Notes under the pieces: model-generated | Database searches by the model: none | What the model saw: only the letters and a program-made list of their open reading frames with translations | Told to the model about the DNA's origin: nothing | In this document: positions 33,883 through 43,034 of the stretch, piece by piece | Layout of the letters: the number at the start of each line of letters is the position of its first letter | Numbering within the stretch: the stretch's first letter is position 1 | Made by a program: the position numbers and the translations under genes | From: Tritrichomonas musculus | Taxonomy: Eukaryota; Parabasalia; Tritrichomonadida; Tritrichomonadidae | DNA: 64,000 nucleotides | Direction: 5' to 3' | NCBI GenBank assembly: GCA_039105265.1 | Contig: JAPFFF010000034.1 | Coordinates: 682,001 to 746,000 of the forward strand

Positions 33883-35199
33883 TTAAATGTAAAGCATCTT
33901 CTTAAATGGTAATAATTGCATTTCAATGACAAATGATTCATTGTTTGGTACTAGAACAGGAATATTATTATGACGCCCTGAATATAATTCTATCCAAAAT
34001 CTTTGGTCTGTTGAGTTTAGTTTGAAGTACTTGATTGGGTAAAAATCTATTTGACTATTACCTAAATAATATTTATTTGATTGTTCTGCTATTGATGAAT
34101 AAACTTTACATGAATGTCTATCCCAAACATTTTTAAACTTTATTTCCCTCATCCATTTACCTTCATATCTAATCTTATTCCCATCTTTATCCTTGACAGG
34201 TTTTTTAGGATCCATATAATCCCATGGGTTATTATTAAATGATTCATAACCTATGTTGAATACATCATTAAAATCATATCTTCTATATGGTGAATGATCA
34301 TTTTCTGGTCTTACTCTAAAACTAATTGATAGGTCAACATAATAGTTTTTATATTTATTTCCTTGAAGTATCTCTCCATTAGTTGGTGAATAGAATATTT
34401 CTGTAAAATGATTCTCTACATAATTATAATAGCCATCAGTTTGTACATCTCTTTGTCTTAGTCCTTCTTTTTCTTCAATAAATGTAGGTTTCTGTTCACT
34501 TAACTTGATTTCTTCTCTTATTTTTTCCATTTCTTTTTGAACATGGCGTCTGAGGTTTATATTCATTTTATCTTCTTCATTCTTTTTATCTAATTCTTTT
34601 TGTAGATTAGCTTTCACTTTTTCATCTTTCTCATTAAATATTTTATTTGTGAGGTCTTCTATTACTTTTTGTAAATCTTGATATTCTGTTACTAAATTAG
34701 AATATTTGGTGCTTAATTTTAGTTCTTGGTTATCTAAATTAAAATTGTAGTCTTTATTGATCAAATCTGCACCAATATTAAACTCCGTAAATTTTGCTTC
34801 AATAGCAGCTCTCATATCATTCCATACTTCGCGCAAATCATTTTCTCTATTTAGCCAAGAATTTATATTAATGAATACCTCACTCTTTTGGTCATCTTTA
34901 AGATGGTAAAATAATTGTTCATATGAGAATTGGGGATTATCACGTTTAAGTTTATCATATTCATCTCTTCTATATTTTCTAACTCCAAGAGTAAATTCTA
35001 TTTTTCTACTTCTAGCCAACATAAAAATTCTTCTTACACCTATTATCGATTCTCCTCTATTTGAAGTACACCATTCTTGAGGAAAATTAAAGTAATATCT
35101 ATTTGGTTGACTTATATCTCGTTCCCCATCTTCTAAAAAGTAAGCATATTCAATTGGTATAGGTGTTGGTTCTTCTGCCGGATTAAGTGTTGGATACAT
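33883..35199 (-). CDS. Unknown protein with central coiled coil, possible minor capsid protein (438 aa)
   Basis: The start is at MYPTLNPAEEPTPIPIEYAY (35,199). A beta-rich N-terminal part (RYYFNFPQEWCTSNRGESII, IEFTLGVRKYRRDEY) leads into a long charged coiled coil (about residues 140-250) and then a beta-rich C-terminal part (YYVDLSISFRVRPENDHSPY, FVIEMQLLPFKKMLYI). The two beta regions could make a jelly roll split by the coiled coil, which would suit a penton-type minor capsid protein, but this is inference. It is the last gene before the element's presumed right border. Confidence 0.55.
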   Translation of the reverse strand: MYPTLNPAEEPTPIPIEYAYFLEDGERDISQPNRYYFNFPQEWCTSNRGESIIGVRRIFMLARSRKIEFTLGVRKYRRDEYDKLKRDNPQFSYEQLFYHLKDDQKSEVFININSWLNRENDLREVWNDMRAAIEAKFTEFNIGADLINKDYNFNLDNQELKLSTKYSNLVTEYQDLQKVIEDLTNKIFNEKDEKVKANLQKELDKKNEEDKMNINLRRHVQKEMEKIREEIKLSEQKPTFIEEKEGLRQRDVQTDGYYNYVENHFTEIFYSPTNGEILQGNKYKNYYVDLSISFRVRPENDHSPYRRYDFNDVFNIGYESFNNNPWDYMDPKKPVKDKDGNKIRYEGKWMREIKFKNVWDRHSCKVYSSIAEQSNKYYLGNSQIDFYPIKYFKLNSTDQRFWIELYSGRHNNIPVLVPNNESFVIEMQLLPFKKMLYI

Positions 35200-35478
35200 T
35201 TTTATAAAAATATAAAAACAAAAGTGCAAAAACCAACCCTGAGAGGCCTTTTTCTGAATTACTTATAAAAGAGATCTACTCCAAATGAAATCCTTATTGA
35301 AAGGAGCCGTCCGTTAACTAGGGGAAGTTAATGGCCTCGATCAGGAAGATGGAAACTTAACTTAATAAGTTTTTTGTTTGCGGAATAATTGTTAACGAAA
35401 AACTCACAACTTAGCCACAAATCCAAGTTTTCACAGATTTCACTCAAAGTCCACTCTTTCTCATAACTCAGAAAAAAT

Positions 35479-35541
35479 GCGTTCCGGATATATGTCGAAC
35501 CTAGGATGTTAGGTAGGGAGTTTAACCATTACGACACACGC
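35479..35541 (-). pseudogene. tRNA-like relic 1
   Basis: On the minus strand: GCGT at the 5' end, a D-arm-like GTAATGGTTAA, a B-box-like AGGTTCGAC, ACGC at the 3' end complementary to the 5' GCGT, then CATTTTTT. It does not close a cloverleaf (no T-stem), so it is a decayed tRNA gene or a tRNA-derived repeat rather than a working tRNA. Confidence 0.4.
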
Positions 35542-35672
35542 ATAAACAAAGATGGAAACTCGATTTTGAATTTATACAAAACCAAATAAATATTGAAATA
35601 TATTGTAATAGCTCAAATATTATATTAAAAATTTGGTTTTAAAAATAAACCATCCAAAAATATTCTTGTAAA

Positions 35673-35742
35673 GGGTCATAGCTCAATGGTAATATTTAGT
35701 GGAAAGTTACCTGGTTCGAAAATTAGAAAGTCCGACATTTTT
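35673..35742 (+). pseudogene. tRNA-like relic 2
   Basis: On the plus strand: GGGTCATAGCTCAATGGTAA, which is a near-perfect A box, then a B-box-like GGTTCGAAAAT and a final CATTTTT terminator-like run. The acceptor and T stems do not pair. It lies 130 bp from relic 1 and is divergent from it. Confidence 0.4.
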
Positions 35743-35820
35743 TATAAAAATTAATTTTAATAAATTATAACCATAAACTTGTAAAAATAATAAAAAATTT
35801 TATCTATCAATTTATTAATA

Positions 35821-36175
35821 AAATTTTCTTTCACAAATAATTTAATTTTAAAAGAAAAAATTTTATTTATCAATTTTAATGAAAATTTTGGTAATTCACC
35901 TATGCGCAATATTTACGCAATATTTACGCAATATTTGCGCAATAAGAAAATTTAAATTCAAAAAGTGGAACAAAAATTTTGAAAAATTAAATAAAATCAA
36001 TAATAATAATAAATTTTCTTTCACAAATAATTTCATTTTAAAAGAAAAAATTTTATTTCTCAATTTTGTTCATGAAAATTTTAAGGTTGACTTGCGTTTG
36101 ACATTAAGTTGACAAACGTTTGACATGCGCAAGAAGAAAATTTAAATTCAAAAAGTGGAACAAAAATTTAAAAAA
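35821..36175. repeat. 190-bp tandem duplication
   Basis: Blocks beginning AAATTTTCTTTCACAAATAA occur at 35,821 and 36,011, and AAGAAAATTTAAATTCAAAA at 35,944 and 36,134, both 190 bp apart. The short iteration TTTACGCAATA (three copies near 35,905-35,940) is only in the first unit. A partial third copy of the second block is near 36,203. Confidence 0.7.
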
Positions 36176-36577
36176 TTAATGAAAATTTATAATAAAATAA
36201 TCAAAATTTAAATTCAAAAAGTGAAAAATAATATTAAAATATCTTGGTGTCTAGTTAACTTTTTAAGAATATTTTTATAAAATCTTTCCAAAATATTTGA
36301 GAGAAAAAATATACTTCTGGCATAAAAATATTTGAGAGAAAATATTAACTCAATTTCTACTCAATATTTCAGGGTGGTGCCTATACAAGAAATATCGTAT
36401 TTTCGGGTGTAGAATTCAAAAAAACACCATTAGAAAATCCAAAAACCACTCCATACCTGGGAAATGACATTGGGTCATAATCTTTAAATCTGAGGGAATG
36501 GTCTATATAAAAATGTGACAGTGTACTTAAGTTTGAAGGACGGGGGTGGGAACTTAGCTGATGTAGATAGGGTGTAC

Positions 36578-36955
36578 TTACGATAGGTTTTTCAATTGGT
36601 ATTTGGCGGGTAAGTGAGGCCCAAGCGAAGGTGTACCTGAGCTTGGTGGCGAGCAGGTTAGGCTGGGGTGAGGAATGAATCCCAGCCTAACGTTAACTAC
36701 TTTATCAATTATTGACTTAAACATTTTGCAATCATCACAAATTTGGTAATGTGAATAAAAACATCTCTCTTTTAAATGACACCATTTGCCTTTGAGGAAG
36801 CAAAATGGGCAATAGCTTTCATAATTATCATGTAAAAAATAAACAATTCCATAACGTGCACATTTTCGTACATTTTTGTTGAAATCTGTTGAATCCTCTT
36901 TCGGATTTAAATTTTGTAATATATTAAATAAAATATGAGAGCCAAAAGGAAGCAT
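36578..36955 (-). CDS. Cys/His-rich small protein, unknown (125 aa)
   Basis: Cysteines and histidines cluster at residues 33-80: RKCARYG, YCPFCFLKGKWCHLKERCFY, SHYQICDDCK, enough for one or two zinc sites. The C-terminal 35 residues are Pro/Ser/Leu-rich and come from unusually GC-rich DNA. The coding strand there contains an 11-bp perfect inverted repeat (36,657-36,691). No family recognised; it may be a fragment of a transposon protein, as a transposase gene lies nearby. The ATG follows a poly-T tract. Confidence 0.45.
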   Translation of the reverse strand: MLPFGSHILFNILQNLNPKEDSTDFNKNVRKCARYGIVYFLHDNYESYCPFCFLKGKWCHLKERCFYSHYQICDDCKMFKSIIDKVVNVRLGFIPHPSLTCSPPSSGTPSLGPHLPAKYQLKNLS

Positions 36956-37652
36956 TTTTTTATTTTGCCAAAAAAAAAAAAAATTATTAAAAAGTTCAAA
37001 ATCTTACAGGTCGCGACATTCAAGTTGCAATTTTTTCCCGACCAAGTTGCAATTCCTCTCAATCTTGTGAATTTTTTTGAAAGGGTGTTAAATTTGTTCA
37101 TTTAACATTTTGTATTATCAAAAAGTTTTTATGTACGTTTTTATCCTTTTCACGCCGACCAAGTTGCATACGACCGTTTATTATTTTTTAAAAAATTGAA
37201 TGCTTTTGCCGACCAAGTTGCAGGCTAGCCGACCAAGTTGCAATTTTTTTCATTCAATTTTTTTAAAATTTTATATAAATAAATATTAATTTAGAATCTT
37301 AAATACATAAGAATATTTTTTTAAAAATAAGGCTTTTTATTCAAGATTTGTTGAGATATTCTTATTTGAAATTTTAGCAATCTCGCCGACCAAGTTGCAA
37401 TACCTCGCCAACCAAGTTGCAATTATGGTTACATTTATGTAAAAAAAATATAACCACATCCATTGAATTCGCGACCAAGTTGCAACTTAATCCGACCAAG
37501 TTGCAATTCAGTAATAATATAAATTTGTATAAAAACTATTATAATTATGTAATAAATATGATTTTGTTTTCAAAAAACTTATAGATAATAAGTCATGTAA
37601 TTAAATTGCTTTTATTTTGAAGAATAATTGATTTAAAAATGTTCTTTCCCAT
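36956..37652. other. Intergenic region with paired GACCAAGTTGCAA iterons
   Basis: AT-rich, no gene. Eight direct copies of CCGACCAAGTTGCAA-like 15-mers lie at 37,039, 37,155, 37,209, 37,229, 37,386, 37,407, 37,471 and 37,492, plus a partial one near 37,018. Six of the eight fall in pairs spaced 20-21 bp. All point the same way, downstream of the transposase gene. They are likely protein-binding sites, most simply for the adjacent transposase. Confidence 0.65.
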
Positions 37653-40298
37653 TCATTTTTCAATATCACTTTTTAAACGATCAACGGTGCATCTTAAATT
37701 ATTGAACAAATATGGATTTTCAATATTTATAATTGAATGAACATGTCCTGAGTATATTGGAAGTCCCTCTTTACAAATTTCTAATCTGTCCATCCATTCT
37801 GCATATAATGAAATAGATTGATTTTCATCAAAACGTTGGTCGCTTGTAATTTTCCAATTGTCTTCAATTTGTTTCCTTTTTACATGATCTTTGCCAACAT
37901 CTCCAATAAAAATAGTATTAGATTTAATCAAACCAAAATATCCTTCTGCAACCTCGTTTAGGCATGGACTATATGGAACAATTGGCAACAAGGCAAATTT
38001 TGAGATCAGTATTTCATTCTCAACATCTTCTGTACAATGCATAGGACAATTATCTTCAATAACGATTATTTCGGTGTCTTTATTGCAAACATATTTTCTA
38101 ATGAATGCAATTGCATCTTTAAGAAATTTTGCGTATCTTTCTCCATTGCAGGATTGATCAACAAAAGAATACAGAACCCCGTAACATGGAATTACCATTG
38201 CGATAATTGTCAATTTAACTTTTTGAAGAGGAACATTCATCACAGGAGTGATTGATGCATATGCTCTGCCAAATAAACGTCCTTCTACATCTGTTACAGC
38301 AGCTTCATCAACAAAGCATAAGAGAACATTGTCATTCATCAATATATCTTGAATAATTCTACTCCAAGCCACTCGGAATATTCTTAATCCGATGCTATTC
38401 CTGTTTGGAGGGGCGAATGATGCTTTTTTCACTGTGAATTTCATCAATGACAAATACCTTTGAACAGTTCGTGCAGATATATGCTTGTCATATTGATAAT
38501 TAGGACCATATCTTGAATTTATATATCTGGCCATTGATGATGCAGAGAGATTTGGAAAATCCAATACAAGAACAATTAAGCATAATAGAGTCTCTTTTGA
38601 CACTTTTGTGCATGATTCTCTCGTTCCTCCATGTTTTGATTTAATACCATTTACAAGGAAGTTTCTTTTCTCCTCTTCATTTGTTATTTGTTCAAATTTC
38701 CTTATTTGTCGGAGTAGTGTATCCTTTGAAATAAAATTAAATTCATCTTTCTTCTTTTTATCTTTTTTCTTTTTGTTTTTTGAATTTATTTTACTAATAA
38801 TATCTTTAATTATTTTCCATGTTCTTTCTGGATTTTGCATTTGTTGAAGAAAATCTAAGCAAAATATTTCCCTATTATCATAATTTTCTATATTATCAAC
38901 ATAGTAACGAATAAAATCACGATAAAAGATTTGTTTCAAGTGATTCATTCCGTCTCTTTCTTTCCTACTTTTTGATTCCTGTTCATAATTCAAAACATCT
39001 TGCTGAATTGTATTCAATATTTCATCTGCATTATCCAATATAATTCTATCCCTCCAATTGTAATTTTCAGCTATAAATTGGTTGTCATCTGTGTCCCAGC
39101 AATATTTTTCAATACTATCAGCTATATTTAAACTCGGATAATTCTCTGGATGACATAAATAATCAAAGCATCCCAATAAATAATATCCTCTTCCTTTACA
39201 AATTGAAGCAAAATTTGATTTATTAACGGTTATATCTTTTTGAGTATTTTTATTATTGTCATTATTATTATTATATGCTTTATCAAGATTTTCATTCTCT
39301 GTCTCAAATGTTTCTTCATTTTGACTACATAAATATTTTTTATAATCTTCTATCCAAGTATATTCTTCTTCCTCTTCTTCAAATTCACAATTTTCTTCTT
39401 CAAAATCGAAATCATAATTATCTTCCTCTTCCTCTTCTTCTTCTTTATTAATCGCAAAAGCATTTTTAATGTTGTCTAAAACAGTCATAAGATCATTTTG
39501 ATTTAATGATTTTTTTCTAGGTGTTTCGATTTCCCAATAGCAATTTTCTTTAATGTTATCATTGATAATCTGGTTATCATCTTCATCCTCTGCTATATAT
39601 CCTTTATATCTTTCAATATACGCTTGGACAATTGGTTCTAATCTTACTTCGATTTCATTAGCATCATTAAATCCACTTTGTGCAATAGCAGATAATATAT
39701 GATATACATTTTCACCTTGTTCTTTTATAAATTGATCATCTGAAGATTGTATTCCCAATTTATTTTCAACAATATTAGCATTTGTCATCCCTTGGTCATT
39801 ATATGCCAACTGACGTAGAACTCTTCCAGCTACTTTAAAAATAGTTCTGTATATTGCATACTTGCTTTGATCTTGCCTTTCTTTTTGAATTGATGGGATA
39901 TTATTAAGATTAATATTCATTTTTCCATGGAGAATCGTTGATTTTAATTGATCAATATCAACAGTTATTCTTTCTAATCCAATATGCTGATATATTCCTA
40001 TTCTAGAGAAATCGTTAGCCAAAAATTCAAGGTGAAATTCCCAAGAATGATTTGGCTGTAGTTGAGGTCTTGGTTGGGAATTTGATAATGGTAAATTATA
40101 TTGAGATTGAGTATATGACCTTACATTTGATCTTGGTTGTGAGTTATTTGAAAAGCTATCTACAAAATAATCATCTTCAGAAGAAATAAGATCAAATAAA
40201 TTAGCATATAATTCTCTGTTTGATTCAGATTGTTCATTAGAAACAAGATTTATTGTATTCAAAGGATTGCAAGTTTGAGTGATACTATCGCCAACCAT
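37653..40298 (-). CDS. IS630/Tc1-mariner-type DDE transposase with long N terminus (881 aa)
   Basis: The C-terminal 350 residues hold a helix-turn-helix region (LSASSMARYINSRYGPNYQY, ISARTVQRYLSLM) and a DDE core: VLLCFVDEAAVTDVEGR (first Asp), TEIIVIEDNCPMHCTED (second Asp) and LLPIVPYSPCLNEVAEGYFG (last acidic residue), the pattern of IS630/Tc1-mariner DDE_3 endonucleases. The first 500 residues are atypical: Asn/Ser/Gln-rich, a poly-Glu tract (NKEEEEEEEDNYDFDFEEEN) and a Lys-rich KKKKDKKKK tract. It is about twice the usual transposase length. The reading frame continues upstream of the ATG through a 96-bp minisatellite with no ATG. No inverted repeats clearly framing the gene were found. 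Confidence 0.8.
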   Translation of the reverse strand: MVGDSITQTCNPLNTINLVSNEQSESNRELYANLFDLISSEDDYFVDSFSNNSQPRSNVRSYTQSQYNLPLSNSQPRPQLQPNHSWEFHLEFLANDFSRIGIYQHIGLERITVDIDQLKSTILHGKMNINLNNIPSIQKERQDQSKYAIYRTIFKVAGRVLRQLAYNDQGMTNANIVENKLGIQSSDDQFIKEQGENVYHILSAIAQSGFNDANEIEVRLEPIVQAYIERYKGYIAEDEDDNQIINDNIKENCYWEIETPRKKSLNQNDLMTVLDNIKNAFAINKEEEEEEEDNYDFDFEEENCEFEEEEEEYTWIEDYKKYLCSQNEETFETENENLDKAYNNNNDNNKNTQKDITVNKSNFASICKGRGYYLLGCFDYLCHPENYPSLNIADSIEKYCWDTDDNQFIAENYNWRDRIILDNADEILNTIQQDVLNYEQESKSRKERDGMNHLKQIFYRDFIRYYVDNIENYDNREIFCLDFLQQMQNPERTWKIIKDIISKINSKNKKKKDKKKKDEFNFISKDTLLRQIRKFEQITNEEEKRNFLVNGIKSKHGGTRESCTKVSKETLLCLIVLVLDFPNLSASSMARYINSRYGPNYQYDKHISARTVQRYLSLMKFTVKKASFAPPNRNSIGLRIFRVAWSRIIQDILMNDNVLLCFVDEAAVTDVEGRLFGRAYASITPVMNVPLQKVKLTIIAMVIPCYGVLYSFVDQSCNGERYAKFLKDAIAFIRKYVCNKDTEIIVIEDNCPMHCTEDVENEILISKFALLPIVPYSPCLNEVAEGYFGLIKSNTIFIGDVGKDHVKRKQIEDNWKITSDQRFDENQSISLYAEWMDRLEICKEGLPIYSGHVHSIINIENPYLFNNLRCTVDRLKSDIEK

Positions 40299-41275
40299 AC
40301 TTTGCGTTGGACTTGTTTGATCACTATTATTGTTTGTTGTGCTTCTTCTTGTGTTTATTTGAGTTGAGTTATTGCTTATTGTGCTGCTTGTGTTTCTTTG
40401 CGTTGCACTTGTTTGATCATTATTATTATTTGTTGCCCCTCGCCGTCGTTTTATTTGACCCGAATTATTACTTGTTGTGCTACTTGTGTTTCTTTGTGTT
40501 GCACTTGTTTGATCATTATTATTGTTTGCTGTGCTTCTTCTTGTGTTTATTTGAGTTGAGTTATTACTTGTTGTGCTGCTTGTGTTTCTTTGCGTTGCAC
40601 TTGTTTGATCACTATTATTGTTTGCTGTGCTTCTTCTTGTGTTTATTTGAGTTGAGTTATTACTTGTTGTGCTACTTGTGTTTCTTTGCGTTGCACTTGT
40701 TTGATCATTATTATTATTTGTTGCCCCTCGCCGTCGTTTTATTTGACCCGAATTATTGCTTGTTGTGTTGCTTGTGTTTCTTTGTGTTGCACTTGTTTGA
40801 TCATTATTATTGTTTGCTGTGCTTCTTCTTGTGTTTATTTGAGTTGAGTTATTACTTGTTGTGCTGCTTGTGTTTCTTTGCGTTGCACTTATTTGATCAC
40901 TATTATTGTTTGCTGTGCTTCTTCTTGTGTTTATTTGAGTTGAGTTATTACTTGTTGTGCTGCTTGTGTTTCTTTGCGTTGCACTTGTTTGATCATTATT
41001 ATTGTTTGCTGTGCTTCTTCTTGTTCTTATTTGACCTGAATTATTACTTGTTGTGCTACTTATGTTTCTTTGCGTTGCACTTGTTTGATCACTATTATTG
41101 TTTGCTGTGCTTCTTCTTGTGTTTATTTGAGTTGAGTTATTACTTGTTGTGCTGCTTGTGTTTCTTTGCGTTGCACTTGTTTGATCATTATTATTGTTTG
41201 CTGTGCTTCTTCTTGTTCTTATTTGACCTGAATTATTACTTGTTGTGCTACTTGTGTTTTACTTGTTGTGCTACT
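40299..41275 (-). repeat. 96-bp minisatellite, about 10 copies, in frame with the transposase
   Basis: Units of 96 bp (for example GCACTTGTTTGATCA at 40,405, 40,501, 40,597) occur about ten times. Read on the minus strand in the transposase frame they encode 32-aa units rich in Asn, Ser, Thr and Gln (DQTSATQRNTSSTTSNNS); some units switch to GQIKRRRGATNNN. The plus strand is also open, giving a hydrophobic frame that I regard as spurious. The array may be an expanded N-terminal coding segment or a 5' leader. Confidence 0.85.
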
Positions 41276-41280
41276 TATTC

Positions 41281-41590
41281 GATATGAGAAAAAAAATAAG
41301 CCCACTTTTTCAACTATACCCTTAAATCTGAAAAAAAGTATATGATATGAAAAGGCAGCAACACCATAATACTATATTTTTAATTTATTTTTAATTTTGT
41401 TGATTATTATTCCTAAAAAAGTTCATTTAAAATTTCGCAGTCTCACCTCTAAACTGTGATGTGAAAAAAATCAAAAAAATAAGTTTTAGCTTTTTCTTTA
41501 TTTTTATTTATATATTAGTATATATTACATATGAAAAAATGAAAATATCAAAAAGAACTCTATTTTTAGCATTTTTTTTATAAAAAACGA
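41281..41590. other. AT-rich spacer
   Basis: No gene or clear repeat. It lies between the minisatellite and the left inverted repeat of the 9-kb element. An outer end of the transposase-bearing element could be here but none was recognised. Confidence 0.5.
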
Positions 41591-41592
41591 TA

Positions 41593-41729
41593 CAGTCTTT
41601 ACGGGATTATAACGGAAATATCCACTTTAATAACGGAAAAGTTCATTATGATAACGGAAATGTTCATTATGATAACGGAAAAGTTCATTATGATTACGGA
41701 AAAATTCGATTTCATAACGGAAAGTGTAA
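41593..41729 (+). repeat. Left 137-bp inverted repeat built of iterons
   Basis: Contains TAACGGAAA(A/T)(G/A)TTCATTATGA-like units about every 21-22 bp, five to six in total. The right copy has the same structure. Confidence 0.9.
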
Positions 41730-41911
41730 TAGAATAAGATTTAAATTTAAATTTATCTATAATTATTAATCTCAAATTTTAATTATTCAAATTAGATTTT
41801 ATTTTTAATTTAAAAAGTTGAAATTTCAGTTTATTTGAGAAATAAAAAATCTCTTGAATGGTCACTTTTTGAGGGAGAAAAACTCAAAAAGTGAAAGCAA
41901 TTCAGAGATTT

Positions 41912-41973
41912 ACAAATTCCGCTCCGCACTTTTTGAGAGCTTAGCTCTCAAAAAGTGGCTACGTGGAATTTGT
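41912..41973. repeat. Hairpin with CACTTTTTGA arms
   Basis: CACTTTTTGAGAGC-TTA-GCTCTCAAAAAGTG (41,927-41,957) is a perfect 14-bp hairpin, and ACAAATTCC/GGAATTTGT add an outer 9-bp stem. A simpler one, CACTTTTTGAG...CTCAAAAAGTG, lies just left at 41,864-41,893. A further member is at 51,670. Confidence 0.8.
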
Positions 41974-42141
41974 AAAATTTACAATTGATACATTTTAAAT
42001 TATAAATATAACAAAATTGGTAGTTGAAAATTAAAAAATAAATAATAATATATAATTATCATTATTTATTTTATAAATGATATATATAGCTTTTGAAATC
42101 TATCTGCCAATTTCTCAAGATTTTGCAAACAATTTACATGA

Positions 42142-43034
42142 TACACCTTTTCTGGGGAGATAACGATTAATTTCAAAAAGTTTACGAAAAATTTTATATG
42201 GTTAACGAAAAATTCTAATAAGATAACGAAAAATTCTACTAAAATAACGAAAAATTTTATTTTATTACGAAATGACTATTTTAAATTTGAATTTCTTTAT
42301 AATTTTATTTTTTAATATTATATTAATCACATTCATTAATGGATTTTGACCAAAATAGACAAAATGAAGAAAATGAATATTATTCTGAAGATGATATTTT
42401 AGATGACTTGAAAACGAAAATACATTCAGTTTTTTATTAGCATCAATGTTTGTCTGTTGTTAGCATCAATGTTTGCTTGTTGTTAGCATCGATGCTTGTC
42501 TGTTATTAACATCAACGTTTGTCTGTTATTAGAATCAATGAAAAAATAAAGATCGAAATGAATGTTATCAATAATTTGAAATATTCATTGAAATTGTTAT
42601 CAGAATTTATTTTTATCAGGACCTTCTATTCCTCTTTTTCCTTAGAAAACGATCAATGAGAGAATCATTATTTATTATTGATTAAAGATTGTACCATTTC
42701 TTTTCAAATCTTTGAAAAGCGAGATATGATGCTAATTAGCATCATTTAGTTCAATTCAAATATTTTATTTTATAATTCCCAAAATTGGGACTAATCAACT
42801 GATAAATTAAACAATCGAACAAAATTAAAGTTTGTTTTTAATAAAGGCATCGATGCGTTGCTATTTGAAATAAGTATATGCAAAATTTCATGCTTTTTAT
42901 TTTTTCGCTATAAAAGAAAAATTTTTCGTTTAGAAAGTGAAATTTTTCATTAAAATATTAAAATTTTTCACTAAGAAAGTGAAATTTTTCATTAACTTTT
43001 TGAAATTTATCGTTATCTCCCCAGAAAAGGTGTA
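42142..43034. mobile_element. 889-bp TA-flanked element with iteron inverted repeats
   Basis: The left end is TA then CACCTTTTCTGGGGAGATAA; the right end is its inverted copy (13 bases after CACC identical and more beyond, diverging inward). Each arm then iterates (A)ACGAAAAATT at about 21-bp steps, the same design as the 9-kb element's repeats with a different word. The interior holds a 23-bp minisatellite and no gene. It is nested in the 9-kb element. Confidence 0.8.
42438..42545. repeat. 23-bp minisatellite, about five copies
   Basis: TAGCATCAATGTTTGTCTGT-type units start at 42,438, 42,461, 42,484, 42,507 and 42,530, exactly 23 bp apart. Confidence 0.8.

Larger units (their letters stand above)
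1..35215. mobile_element. Outer Polinton/Maverick element, interrupted; left end outside window
   Basis: An older virus-like element of the Polinton/Maverick family (fossil). Its flanks lie at 1-265 and 24,791 to about 35,200, separated by a younger Polinton inserted into one of its genes. The right part carries integrase, packaging ATPase, major capsid, protein VI-like, two HNH nuclease genes and several unknowns, almost all on the minus strand. The polymerase is not in the window and is presumably left of base 1. No inverted repeat of this element could be recognised because only one end is present; the right border is set after the last gene, where gene density and composition change, and is approximate. 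At least one break, the insertion, is certain. Confidence 0.8.
35216..36577. other. Intergenic region at the outer Polinton border
   Basis: No credible gene. It contains a hairpin TTAACT-AGGGGA-AGTTAA near 35,315, two tRNA-like relics, a 190-bp tandem duplication, and otherwise AT-rich sequence. The outer element's inverted repeat may lie in the first few hundred bases, but its partner is outside the window. Confidence 0.6.

Noticed and set aside
35879-36112. 77-codon plus-strand frame
   Set aside because: Lies in the 190-bp tandem duplication; Lys/Asn/Phe-rich noise.
36907-37101. 64-codon minus-strand frame overlapping the Cys-rich gene
   Set aside because: Overlaps in another frame and runs through a poly-A tract; shadow of AT-rich DNA.
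37018-37507. CRISPR array
   Set aside because: The repeated 15-mers are unevenly spaced (20 to 157 bp), short, and in a eukaryotic context; they are iterons.
40307-41287. 326-codon plus-strand frame (LCFFALHLFDHYYCLL repeats)
   Set aside because: It is the complement of the 96-bp minisatellite. The minus strand is in frame with the transposase and has ordinary low-complexity composition, whereas this frame is an implausible Leu/Cys/Phe repeat.
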